Shown here: positions 7,230 through 15,807 of the stretch, one piece after another
How positions within the stretch are numbered: position 1 is the stretch's first letter
How the letters are laid out: each line of letters begins with the position of its first letter
NCBI GenBank assembly: GCA_913059105.1
Contig: CAJXRL010000024.1
Location: 1-17,653 of the forward strand
DNA length: 17,653 nucleotides
Direction of reading: 5' to 3'
Origin: an uncultured Flavobacteriales bacterium
GTDB lineage: Bacteria > Bacteroidota > Bacteroidia > Flavobacteriales_E > Vicingaceae
Position numbers and translations under genes: made by a program
The notes under the pieces: model-generated
Databases searched by the model: none
The model's input: the letters and a program-made list of their open reading frames with translations, nothing else
What the model was told of the DNA's origin: nothing

Positions 7230-9191
7230 ATGGTTGGAGTAAATAATGCTGTACTACATTTCGCTGATCGAGCGATATTTAACTCGATTTCTTTTATCGT
7301 TAACAAGCAAGATCGTATTGGTCTCGTTGGAAAGAATGGCGCTGGGAAGTCTACCATGTTAAAAGCGCTTGCTGGAATTCAGAAATTGGATTCGGGAGCA
7401 ATCTCTTTTCCGACTGGATTAACGATGGGCTATTTGCCTCAGGATATGGATTTTGAATCTGGCAGAACCGTGTGGGAAGAGACTGAAACTAGTTTTAGCA
7501 CAAGTCTTGATATTCAAAGTCGAATTAACGAGATCAATCATCAATTAGGAATTCGGGAAGATTATGAATCTGACTCATACATGCAAATCTTGGATGAGCT
7601 TTCTGACCTGAATGAAAAATTAGCGCTACTTGGTATTGATACTATGGAGGCTGAAATTGAAAAGATTCTGATTGGGTTAGGTTTTAATCGGGAAGATTTT
7701 CAACGGCAAACAGATGAATTTAGTGGTGGTTGGAGAATGAGAATAGAATTGGCTAAAATTCTATTGCAACAATCGGATTTACTGTTATTAGATGAACCTA
7801 CCAACCATTTGGACATTGAATCCATACAATGGCTAGAAGATTTCTTAGGAACTTATCCTGGAGCAGTTGTATTAATTTCTCACGATAGGGCATTTTTAGA
7901 TAATCTTACTAATCGAACGATAGAGGTTTCATTGGGTAAAATTTATGATTACGCTGCGCCTTACACTAAGTATTTGGAACAAAGGAAAGAGCGACGGGAG
8001 CAAGAAATTGCTGCTTATACAAATCAGCAAAAGCATATTAAAGAACAAGAAGAGTTTATTAACCGATTTCGTGCTAAGGCAACAAAAGCTGTTCAGGTGC
8101 AATCTAGAATAAAAGCACTTGATCGTTTGGATAGAATAGAGATAGAAGTAGAGGATAATGCGGCAATGAGGTTTTCATTTCCTGCTGCACCACATTCTGG
8201 AAAAGTGAGTTTAAGAGTTGACCAGGTTGCTAAGAAATATGATGACAAAACCATTTTTGATGATGTGAGTTTTAGTATCGAGAGAGGTGAAAAAATAGCA
8301 TTGTTAGGAAAAAATGGTGAAGGTAAATCGACCATGTCCAGGTTGATTGTAGGAGAAAGATACGATTCTGGAGAAATAGAGTTGGGCTATCAAGTAAAGA
8401 TTGGGTATTTCGCACAGAATCAATCTGAGATATTGGATGTGGAGAAAACTGTATTTGAAACAATCGACGATGCGGCAACTGGAGAAATAAGAACAAAGAT
8501 TCGTTCTTTATTGGGTTCTTTTCTTTTTGGCGGGGAAGAATCTGATAAAAAAGTAAAAGTCCTATCTGGTGGAGAAAGAGCTCGTTTAGCTATGTGTAAA
8601 CTTTTGTTAGAGCCAGTGAATCTTTTAATTCTAGATGAGCCAACAAATCACCTTGATATTCGGTCGAAAGAGATTTTAAAAGATGCCTTACTTCGTTACG
8701 ATGGAGCAATGATCTTGATCTCGCATGACCGGGACTTTTTAAGAGGGTTAACTGAGAAAATATATGAGTTTTCTAATGGAAAGGTGAAAGAGCACCTAGG
8801 AGGAATAGACCAATTTTTACATTCAAAGAAATCAGATGATATACGGGTGTGGGAGGCAACAAAAACGATGAAAAGTTCAACCTCTGAGGTTAAATTAAAA
8901 TCGAATGATCCAAATGCTTACCAGATTAAAAAGGATTTAAAAAAGAAGATCCGGACACAAAAGAATGCAGTAAGTAAAATTGAGCGGATGGTTTCTGATT
9001 TGGAAAGCGAATTGACAACAGTTAACGAAAAACTGAAAGGACCAAATGCTTACGCCAAACCTGAAAATAAGGAAATGGTTGAGAATTGGCCGAAACTCAC
9101 TCAAAAACTTGCAATTACTATGGAGCAATGGGAAGCCGAAGAAGCAAAGTTAGAATTGGTTGAAAATGAGTTGAAACGGTACGAAAACTAA
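7230..9191 (+). CDS. ABC-F family ATPase (ribosome-associated type)
   Basis: This is a 653-residue soluble protein with two ABC cassettes in tandem and no membrane segments, the layout of ABC-F proteins that act on the ribosome as translation factors or resistance factors. Cassette 1 has Walker A GKNGAGKST (34-42), signature FSGGW (164-168), DEPTNHLD (188-195) and SHD (217-219). A charged helical linker follows (about 243-310; the P-site tRNA interaction motif region of the family). Cassette 2 has GKNGEGKST (360-368), LSGGE (445-449), DEPTNHLD (469-476) and SHD (498-500). A coiled-coil-like C-terminal tail (about 555-653) resembles the Uup/YheS type extensions. The exact subfamily is uncertain. 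A GTG at 7203 is open in frame, but the ATG at 7230 starts right at the first cassette and lies just after a -7 element. The end overlaps recQ by 4 bases. Confidence 0.93.
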   Translation: MVGVNNAVLHFADRAIFNSISFIVNKQDRIGLVGKNGAGKSTMLKALAGIQKLDSGAISFPTGLTMGYLPQDMDFESGRTVWEETETSFSTSLDIQSRINEINHQLGIREDYESDSYMQILDELSDLNEKLALLGIDTMEAEIEKILIGLGFNREDFQRQTDEFSGGWRMRIELAKILLQQSDLLLLDEPTNHLDIESIQWLEDFLGTYPGAVVLISHDRAFLDNLTNRTIEVSLGKIYDYAAPYTKYLEQRKERREQEIAAYTNQQKHIKEQEEFINRFRAKATKAVQVQSRIKALDRLDRIEIEVEDNAAMRFSFPAAPHSGKVSLRVDQVAKKYDDKTIFDDVSFSIERGEKIALLGKNGEGKSTMSRLIVGERYDSGEIELGYQVKIGYFAQNQSEILDVEKTVFETIDDAATGEIRTKIRSLLGSFLFGGEESDKKVKVLSGGERARLAMCKLLLEPVNLLILDEPTNHLDIRSKEILKDALLRYDGAMILISHDRDFLRGLTEKIYEFSNGKVKEHLGGIDQFLHSKKSDDIRVWEATKTMKSSTSEVKLKSNDPNAYQIKKDLKKKIRTQKNAVSKIERMVSDLESELTTVNEKLKGPNAYAKPENKEMVENWPKLTQKLAITMEQWEAEEAKLELVENELKRYEN

Positions 9192-11368
9192 TTACCCATT
9201 ATAGATAAGAACTTGACACGCATCATTCGCAGTTCTTCCTCTGAATATGCCTCGTCAAACTCTACTAACGCATCATCAATAGAGTCTTCTTCAGTCTCCC
9301 GGAAATAATCAATTATTTCTTCTTGATACTCTTCGTCTAAAAGTTCATTTAAGATATGATCTAGGTTCACTTTAGTGCCACTAGCAACAATATGTTCGAT
9401 TTCCTCTAAAACATCATCAACAGTTTTTCCTTTAGCAACTGCTATATCCTCTAGCGTAAACTTTCGATCAATACTTTGAATGATAAATACTTTTAATCCA
9501 GATTTATTGACAACTGATTTAACGATCATATCATTTGGACGTTCTATTTCATTTTCTTCAACGTAATCTTTAATCGTTTCCAAGAATGAAGCACCAAACT
9601 TCTCTGCTTTTCCTTGTCCTACACCAGTAATGTTACACAGTTCTTCCATGGTAATGGGATACTGTGTTGCCATATCTTCTAATGATACTTCAGAGAAAAT
9701 GACGTAAGGAGGTAAGTCTTCACCTTGCGCCACTTCTTTTCGAAGTTCTTTTAAAATTGAGAACAGTTCTTCATCAGAGGCTCCTCCTCCTTTAGCATTC
9801 AAGGCAATAGCCGCTGCATTAGCGTCGTATTTTTTTGGTTCAACCATCGTAACGCTATGAGGGTTCTTTACAAATTCTCTTGCTTTATCACTAATTTTTA
9901 ATACGCCATAATTCTCGATTTCTTTAATGATGTAATTATTGATGATACATTGGCGAATAATTGAATTCCATTTAATCTCTTCAATCTCTTTACCTGAACC
10001 AAATGACTTGTGTTCATCATTTCGCAATGATTTTATTTCACTGGTTACTTCTCCTGCTAAAAAGTTAGAGATATAATTGGCTTTAAAATTTTCCTTCAAT
10101 TCCAATATGACATTTATTAATAATATCATTTGTTCTTGTGCATCAAACTCAACTCTTGGGTTAATGCAGTTATCGCAATTTCCACAGTTTTCTTCATCTG
10201 TTGTTTCACCAAAGTAATGAAGCAATTGCTTTCTTCTACAAACTGCTGTTTCAGCATATGAGACTGTTTCGAAAATCAATTGTCTGCCTATTTCTTGCTC
10301 TGCAACAGGTTTACCTTGAAGGAATTTTTCAAGTTTTTCAATGTCCTTATAGCTATAGAAAGCAATGCAATTTCCTTCTCCACCATCTCGCCCAGCACGA
10401 CCTGTTTCTTGATAATAACCTTCTAAACTTTTTGGAATATCATGATGAATAACAAATCTTACGTCAGGTTTGTCAATTCCCATTCCAAAAGCAATTGTAG
10501 CAACAATAACGTCCGATTCCTCCATCAAAAACATATCCTGATGCCTTGCTCTTGTTCCTGCATCTAAACCTGCATGGTACGGAAGCGCCTTCACTCCATT
10601 TACCTGAAGAGTTTCTGCAACTTCTTCTACTTTTTTTCTACTCAAACAATATACAATCCCAGATTTCCCTTTGTTCTGATTGATGTATTTTACGATTTGC
10701 GAGTTGGCTTCTTTTTTCGGGTTTACCTCATAATATAAATTGGGTCTGTTAAAAGAAGCTTTGAATACATTGGCCTTAGCCATGCCTAAGTTTTTCTGAA
10801 TATCCTGTTGAACTTTAGGAGTTGCCGTAGCAGTTAACGCAATAATTGGAACCCTGTGAATTGCTTCAATAATCTCTCTTAGTCTTCTATATTCAGGCCT
10901 AAAATCATGCCCCCATTCGGAAATACAGTGAGCTTCATCTATGGCGAAGAATGAAATTTTAATGGTTTTAAAGAAATCTATATTGGCTTGTTTCGTTAAC
11001 GTTTCAGGTGCAACGTAAAGTAATTTTGTTTTACCAGCAATTAAGTCCTCTTTAACAATCGCCAAATCTGTTTTATTCAGAGAAGAATTCATGAAATGTG
11101 CGACATAATCTCCTGTAGAAAAACCTCTAATTGCATCTACCTGGTTTTTCATTAAAGCAATTAAAGGAGAAACAACTATTGCAGTCCCTTCAGAAATTAG
11201 TGCTGGTAATTGATAACACATAGATTTGCCGCCGCCTGTAGGCATTATAACAAAGGTATCGTCACCTCTCAAAACACTCTCGATCACTAGCTCCTGTTCT
11301 CCTTTGAAGTTGTTGAAACCGAAGAACTTTTTTAACTGATCAGATAGCGACATGGACGCTGTTTGCAT
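9188..11368 (-). CDS. recQ: ATP-dependent DNA helicase RecQ
   Basis: RecQ is a 3'-5' superfamily 2 DNA helicase working in recombination and repair. The 726-residue product has Walker A TGGGKS (44-49), DEAH (144-147), TATATP (179-184) and motif VI ETGRAGRDG (321-329). These are followed by a zinc site with Cys377, Cys395, Cys398 and Cys401, a winged-helix RQC region (about 405-505) and an HRDC domain (about 530-605, with VIFSEVSLEDMA and ITGVGQGKAEKFG). A further C-terminal region (about 620-726) has a helix-turn-helix look (FTLEDIAVAKGKTVDDVLEEIEHI) and a very acidic tail. It is longer than E. coli RecQ because of that tail; I recall similar lengths in Bacteroidota. The start at 11368 is chosen, but M6 (11353) is equally possible. 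The gene is divergent from kdsD. Confidence 0.96.
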   Translation of the reverse strand: MQTASMSLSDQLKKFFGFNNFKGEQELVIESVLRGDDTFVIMPTGGGKSMCYQLPALISEGTAIVVSPLIALMKNQVDAIRGFSTGDYVAHFMNSSLNKTDLAIVKEDLIAGKTKLLYVAPETLTKQANIDFFKTIKISFFAIDEAHCISEWGHDFRPEYRRLREIIEAIHRVPIIALTATATPKVQQDIQKNLGMAKANVFKASFNRPNLYYEVNPKKEANSQIVKYINQNKGKSGIVYCLSRKKVEEVAETLQVNGVKALPYHAGLDAGTRARHQDMFLMEESDVIVATIAFGMGIDKPDVRFVIHHDIPKSLEGYYQETGRAGRDGGEGNCIAFYSYKDIEKLEKFLQGKPVAEQEIGRQLIFETVSYAETAVCRRKQLLHYFGETTDEENCGNCDNCINPRVEFDAQEQMILLINVILELKENFKANYISNFLAGEVTSEIKSLRNDEHKSFGSGKEIEEIKWNSIIRQCIINNYIIKEIENYGVLKISDKAREFVKNPHSVTMVEPKKYDANAAAIALNAKGGGASDEELFSILKELRKEVAQGEDLPPYVIFSEVSLEDMATQYPITMEELCNITGVGQGKAEKFGASFLETIKDYVEENEIERPNDMIVKSVVNKSGLKVFIIQSIDRKFTLEDIAVAKGKTVDDVLEEIEHIVASGTKVNLDHILNELLDEEYQEEIIDYFRETEEDSIDDALVEFDEAYSEEELRMMRVKFLSIMGN

Positions 11369-11421
11369 GAATGGACTTTTAGTTAATTTTGGGACTCATT
11401 ATAGAGGCCCGTATCAAGATA

Positions 11422-11457
11422 CAAGTTAGTAAAATTTCGGAGTTCTGAAACAAAAAA
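11422..11457 (-). promoter_or_regulatory. Weak candidate promoter for recQ
   Basis: On the minus strand, TTTTTTG (11457-11451) lies 22 bases before TAACTTG (11428-11422), which is a TAnnTTTG-like element lacking one T. The spacing equals that of the candidate gldK promoter. The leader would be about 45-50 bases. The match is imperfect. Confidence 0.25.
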
Positions 11458-11467
11458 TTATTTTTTG
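11451..11467 (+). promoter_or_regulatory. AT hairpin ending in the kdsD start codon
   Basis: CAAAAAA (11451-11457) and TTTTTTG (11461-11467) are a perfect 7-base inverted repeat around TTA. The last three bases of the right arm are the TTG start codon of kdsD. In RNA this would be a weak A-U stem with one G-C pair closing its base. The symmetry is plain. A regulatory role is inference. Confidence 0.4.
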
Positions 11468-12430
11468 AAAAATTCAAAGGAAATAAAAGCAATAGCGATA
11501 GAAACGTTAGAAATTGAGAGAGATTCAATAAATAAGCTTATTGAAACTATTGATGATGACTTCTCCAGTGTCGTTGAAGAAATCTATCGATCCAAAGGAA
11601 GATTAGTAGTTAGTGGAATTGGGAAGAGCGCTATTATTGCCCAAAAAATTGTTGCAACTTTAAATTCAACTGGAACTCCTGCTCTGTTCATGCATGCAGC
11701 AGATGCTATACATGGAGACTTAGGCATGGTGCAATTAGATGATTTGGTAATACTGATTTCAAAAAGTGGGAATACTCCTGAAGTTAAGGTTTTAGTTCCG
11801 CTAATTAAAGCGTTAGGCAATACTTTAATTGCGCTAACCGGTAATTTTGATTCTTTTTTAGCGCAACAAGCGAATTACAGATTAAGTTGTGCTGTCGATC
11901 AAGAAGCCTGTCCTAATAATTTGGCACCTACCAATAGCACTACAGCGCAAATGGTTATGGGAGATGCTTTAGCGGTTTGTCTAATTAAATGTCGTGACTT
12001 CGATAGTAAAGATTTTGCAAAGTATCATCCTGGAGGAGCCTTAGGGAAGAAGTTGTATTTAAGAGTTTCAGATTTATACGAGCAAAATGAAAAACCTCAA
12101 GTGGGATTGGGTGCGTCATTAAAGGAAGTTATTCTTGAAATATCGAGTAAGCGTTTAGGAGTGACTGCAGTTGTAGAAAACGATAAACTAATGGGCATTA
12201 TAACTGATGGAGATTTGAGAAGAATGCTTAGCAAAGAAGAAAACTTTCAACATTTAAAGGCAAAAGATATTTTGACAAAAAACCCAAAGACGCTGGAAGA
12301 TGGAGCAATGGCAATTGAAGCTGCTACACAAATGAAAGAATTAAATATTTCACAATTACTGATTACTAGAGGTGATGAATATCTCGGAGTTGTGCATTTT
12401 CATGATTTATTAAAGGAAGGGTTAATTTAA
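11465..12430 (+). CDS. kdsD: Arabinose-5-phosphate isomerase (KdsD/KpsF)
   Basis: KdsD/KpsF interconverts D-ribulose 5-phosphate and D-arabinose 5-phosphate, the first step toward Kdo, the sugar linking lipid A to the LPS core. The 321-residue product has an N-terminal SIS domain (about 35-185) and two CBS domains (about 205-320). Residues at the usual catalytic positions are present: K54 in GIGKS, E106 in TPEVK, E147 in DQEACPNNLAPTNSTT and H188 in HPGGALGK. The start is TTG. The frame is open further upstream to a TAG at 11402 but holds no ATG or GTG, and the family N-terminus fits the TTG. It is the first gene of a tightly packed run; tatC begins one base after its stop. Confidence 0.95.
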   Translation: MKNSKEIKAIAIETLEIERDSINKLIETIDDDFSSVVEEIYRSKGRLVVSGIGKSAIIAQKIVATLNSTGTPALFMHAADAIHGDLGMVQLDDLVILISKSGNTPEVKVLVPLIKALGNTLIALTGNFDSFLAQQANYRLSCAVDQEACPNNLAPTNSTTAQMVMGDALAVCLIKCRDFDSKDFAKYHPGGALGKKLYLRVSDLYEQNEKPQVGLGASLKEVILEISSKRLGVTAVVENDKLMGIITDGDLRRMLSKEENFQHLKAKDILTKNPKTLEDGAMAIEAATQMKELNISQLLITRGDEYLGVVHFHDLLKEGLI

Positions 12431-12431
12431 C

Positions 12432-13259
12432 ATGGCGTTAGATCAAAGTTTTGATGACGAGAATGAAGGAAAAATGTCCTTCCTCGATCATCTAGAAATA
12501 TTACGTTGGCATCTTATCCGCATTGTAATAGCAATAATGGTTGGAGCAATTGCTGCATTCATTTTCAAATCTATTGTGTTTGACGTTATTGTTTTGGCGC
12601 CTGCGTATAATTCGTTTTTAACCTACCAATTGTTCTGTCAATTGTCGGACCTTTTAAGTCTGGGAAAAGCGCTTTGTTTTGATGATATAACATTTGAACT
12701 GGTGAATCTAACCATGGCCGGCCAATTTTCAATGCATCTTATTGTATCATTTATTGCAGGCATAATCGTGGCATTTCCTTATATACTTTTCGAAGTTTGG
12801 AGATTTATAAAGCCTGCCCTCAAAAATGGGGAAAAGAATTACGCAAGAGGTTTAGTGTTTTGGGGTTCATTTTTATTTTTGTCAGGCGTCCTGTTTGGGT
12901 ACTATGTGATTACTCCTTTATCAGTTCAATTTTTAGGAAGTTATTCGGTTAGTGAAATGATTGTAAATCAAATTAGTTTGAAATCTTACATTTCAACAGT
13001 AACAACTATAACGCTTTCGACTGGGTTAATTTTTCAATTACCGATATTGGTTTACTTCTTGTCTAAAATTGGAATAGTAACACCAAAACTGATGAAAACA
13101 TATCGTCGACATGCTATTATAGCTGTGCTTTTGCTTTCTGGTTTAATTACACCACCGGATTTAACGAGTCAAGTATTGGTTTCGTTGCCTTTATTGTTGC
13201 TCTATGAAGTGAGTATTTTTATTTCAAAAATGGTTGAAAAAAAGGCCGAAAAATCTTAA
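12432..13259 (+). CDS. tatC: Sec-independent (twin-arginine) translocase subunit TatC
   Basis: TatC is the inner-membrane receptor for twin-arginine signal peptides on folded exported proteins. The 275-residue product has six predicted membrane helices and begins with the family's N-terminal motif SFLDHLEILRWHL (16-28). The cytoplasmic loop PALKNGEKNYAR (128-139) carries E134, the counterpart of E. coli Glu103, and FQLP (201-204) lies in the usual fifth-helix position. In the N-terminal motif the residue aligning with E. coli Glu15 (HLIELR) is Ile23, while Glu sits one place earlier at 22. The first periplasmic region is long and has two cysteines (69 and 82). No TatA/B gene lies in the window. 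It starts one base after the kdsD stop, so translation is likely coupled. Confidence 0.95.
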   Translation: MALDQSFDDENEGKMSFLDHLEILRWHLIRIVIAIMVGAIAAFIFKSIVFDVIVLAPAYNSFLTYQLFCQLSDLLSLGKALCFDDITFELVNLTMAGQFSMHLIVSFIAGIIVAFPYILFEVWRFIKPALKNGEKNYARGLVFWGSFLFLSGVLFGYYVITPLSVQFLGSYSVSEMIVNQISLKSYISTVTTITLSTGLIFQLPILVYFLSKIGIVTPKLMKTYRRHAIIAVLLLSGLITPPDLTSQVLVSLPLLLLYEVSIFISKMVEKKAEKS

Positions 13260-13333
13260 CAATTTAAACATCATTGAACTCCCATAAAAAGGTAAGAATC
13301 CCTATTTTTAAGGGCAGTTATATTTTCAATCAA

Positions 13334-15805
13334 ATGAGTATTTCAAAAGTTCAACATTGCCTGGTCTTTAGTTGTTTATTTCTAGTTTCTACTATACTGT
13401 TCTCACAGAAAACCATTGTTTCTGGATTAGTTACAGATGCAATAACAGGTGAGACATTACCCTTTGTGAATTTGATTTTTAAGAATTCCAAAGTTGGCAC
13501 TTCAACTGATCTTGACGGTAAGTTTCGCATTGAAACATATTATCCAACTGACTCCCTCCAAGCAAGATTTATTGGTTATCAGCCTTTAACAAAGAGAGTA
13601 AAGAAGGACAAACAGCAAGTTATAAACTTTATACTAGAGTCTGGTTCTGTTGCTGTTGATGAAGTTGTCATAACCTACGAAGGAAACCCAGCACATAAAA
13701 TTCTAAAAAGGGTTTACAATAATAAATCAGCGAACAACCGGGAGAAGTACGATGCCTATCAATATGAAGTATACAATAAGGTAGAATTTGATTTGAATAA
13801 CATAACAGAGGACTTTAAGAACCGAAAGATGTTTAACAAATTTCAGTTTATCTTCGACTTTGTAGATTCAACATCTGCAGATAAAGAGTTTTTGCCCATG
13901 TTTATGACTGAATCAATCTCAGATTTTTATTATAAAAGGGACCCTAAATCGGAGAAAGAATACATCAAAGCATCTCAAGTTTCTGGAACATCAAATGAAA
14001 GCATCACTCAATTTTTGGGCGATATGTACCAGAAGGTTAATTTATACGATAACTATATTGGTGTATTCGGAAAGTCATTTGTCAGTCCTATTGCAAATTT
14101 TGGAAAGACATTTTACCGCTATTATTTAGTTGATAGTTTAGTAATAGATGGTAGCTTTTGCTACCAAATCGATTTTATTCCAAGACAAACACAAGAACCA
14201 GTATTTACTGGAACCATGTGGATTAATGATACGACTTACGCCATTAAACAAATTGATGCAACAATAAGTCAAGGGGCAAATATCAATTTCATTAATGGCT
14301 TTTCTGTAAAGCAGCAATATAAAAAAGTGGATGGCAAATATTGGATGTTAGAAAAGGATGAACTAGTAGTAGACTTTGAGCTAGGAGAAAAGGTGATGGG
14401 TTTATATGGGCGCAAGAATACGTCTTATCGAGATATAGTAATCAATAAGCCAGCTGAGGCTGAAATTTATGAAGGAATAGATAATGTAAGTGTCCTAAAG
14501 GATGCCAATTTAAAGGATAGAGAATTTTGGGAAACAGCTAGGCACGACAGTTTAACTACTAATCAATTAGGGATTTACCAAATGGTAGATTCTGTGAAGA
14601 ATGTGCCGGCATTTAAAACCATGTTAGATGTTCTTCAGCTAGTATTTACAGGTTACCACGAGATAGGCAACTTTGAATTGGGGCCTTATTTTAAAACATA
14701 TAGTTTCAACGCTGTTGAAGGGCATCGTTTTAGATTTGGAGGAAGGACAAGTAATCAGTTTAGTACAAAACTCCAATTGCACGGTTATTTGGCTTATGGT
14801 CTTTTGGATGAGAATTTTAAGTATGGAATGGGGTTTTTGTATAAGCTTCAAAACAATCCAAGACAATGGCTGAGTTTTACGTACAAAAGAGATTTGGAAC
14901 AGCTAGGCCAAAGTCAAAATGCTTTTTCTGAAGATAACATTCTTTCTTCTTTTTTAAGAAGAAATCCGAACAATAAGTTAACTGATGTAGAGTCATTTGA
15001 AACTAGTTACAAAAGGGAATGGATTACTGGGTTCACAAATTCCTTTATGTTTACACATCGAGTTATGCGCCCACTGGGTTCATTAGAGTATCGTCGTTTT
15101 ATCTCTGACCCTGAGGTTGGAATAATTGATGACAGGTCCATCAAGACTTCGGAATTTAGCTTGTACACTAGGTTTGCTTATAAAGAGAAGTATGTAGATG
15201 GTGAGTTCGAAAGAGTGAGCTTAGGGACAAAATATCCAATCTTGGAATTGCAATTAGGATTTGGAGTTAAGGACTTCTTAGACAGTGACTACAATTATCA
15301 AAAATTCGAAATTGCTGTTTCTGATAAAATAAGAACCGGAATTCTGGGATACACTGATTTTAGAGTAACCGCAGGTAAGTATTTTGGAACCTTACCATAT
15401 ACTTTATTGGAAATACATAACGGTAACGAGACTTATTTTTATGACAAGCGAGCATTTAATTTGATGAATTTTTTCGAATTCATTAGTGATGAATATGCTA
15501 CTGTGATGATAAATCATCATTTCGATGGGTTCTTTTTAAATAAATTCCCAATCATGCAAAAATTGAAATGGCGTGAAGTAATTTCTATGAGAACGGTGGC
15601 AGGAAAATTGAGTGATCGGCATAGATCGGAATTGATTTTTCCTGAGAATTCTTTTGAATTGGATGTGCCGTACATAGAAGTATCTGTTGGGATAGAAAAT
15701 ATCTTTAAATTTATAAGAATTGATGGTTTGAAGCGTTTAAACTATTTAGATCATAATAATGTTTCTGAATACGGTATTCGGGGGACATTGGATATTAAAT
15801 TTTAA
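13334..15805 (+). CDS. DUF5686 outer-membrane protein with carboxypeptidase-regulatory-like domain
   Basis: The 823-residue product has a signal peptide (about residues 1-25, ending ILFSQ) and then a CarboxypepD_reg-like beta domain (about 28-115; GLVTDAITGETLPFVNLIFKNS and STDLDGKFRI are typical). A long region of the DUF5686 type follows, rich in aromatic beta strands. The last residues, RGTLDIKF, form a strand ending in Phe, as expected for an outer-membrane barrel. Function is unknown. The N-terminal domain is also found in TonB-dependent receptors, but no plug domain is seen. A TTG at 13274 is open in frame, but the signal peptide begins exactly at the ATG at 13334, so that start is preferred. 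The gene lies 74 bases after tatC, and lptB follows after 2 bases, which suggests co-expression with envelope assembly genes. Confidence 0.85.
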   Translation: MSISKVQHCLVFSCLFLVSTILFSQKTIVSGLVTDAITGETLPFVNLIFKNSKVGTSTDLDGKFRIETYYPTDSLQARFIGYQPLTKRVKKDKQQVINFILESGSVAVDEVVITYEGNPAHKILKRVYNNKSANNREKYDAYQYEVYNKVEFDLNNITEDFKNRKMFNKFQFIFDFVDSTSADKEFLPMFMTESISDFYYKRDPKSEKEYIKASQVSGTSNESITQFLGDMYQKVNLYDNYIGVFGKSFVSPIANFGKTFYRYYLVDSLVIDGSFCYQIDFIPRQTQEPVFTGTMWINDTTYAIKQIDATISQGANINFINGFSVKQQYKKVDGKYWMLEKDELVVDFELGEKVMGLYGRKNTSYRDIVINKPAEAEIYEGIDNVSVLKDANLKDREFWETARHDSLTTNQLGIYQMVDSVKNVPAFKTMLDVLQLVFTGYHEIGNFELGPYFKTYSFNAVEGHRFRFGGRTSNQFSTKLQLHGYLAYGLLDENFKYGMGFLYKLQNNPRQWLSFTYKRDLEQLGQSQNAFSEDNILSSFLRRNPNNKLTDVESFETSYKREWITGFTNSFMFTHRVMRPLGSLEYRRFISDPEVGIIDDRSIKTSEFSLYTRFAYKEKYVDGEFERVSLGTKYPILELQLGFGVKDFLDSDYNYQKFEIAVSDKIRTGILGYTDFRVTAGKYFGTLPYTLLEIHNGNETYFYDKRAFNLMNFFEFISDEYATVMINHHFDGFFLNKFPIMQKLKWREVISMRTVAGKLSDRHRSELIFPENSFELDVPYIEVSVGIENIFKFIRIDGLKRLNYLDHNNVSEYGIRGTLDIKF

Positions 15806-15807
15806 GC

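Noticed and set aside
7178..7357. A 60-residue N-terminal extension of the minus-strand hydrolase starting at 7357.
   Set aside because: It lies inside the conserved Walker A region of the ABC-F gene on the other strand and adds no hydrolase-like sequence; the ATG at 7177 fits better.
11411..11422. GTATC-AA-GATAC inverted repeat between recQ and kdsD as a possible operator.
   Set aside because: Arms are only 5 bp, which is expected by chance in AT-rich DNA, and no regulator gene is nearby.
13274..13333. A 20-residue extension of the DUF5686 protein from the TTG at 13274.
   Set aside because: A standard signal peptide begins at the ATG at 13334; the extension would place about 20 polar and basic residues in front of it.
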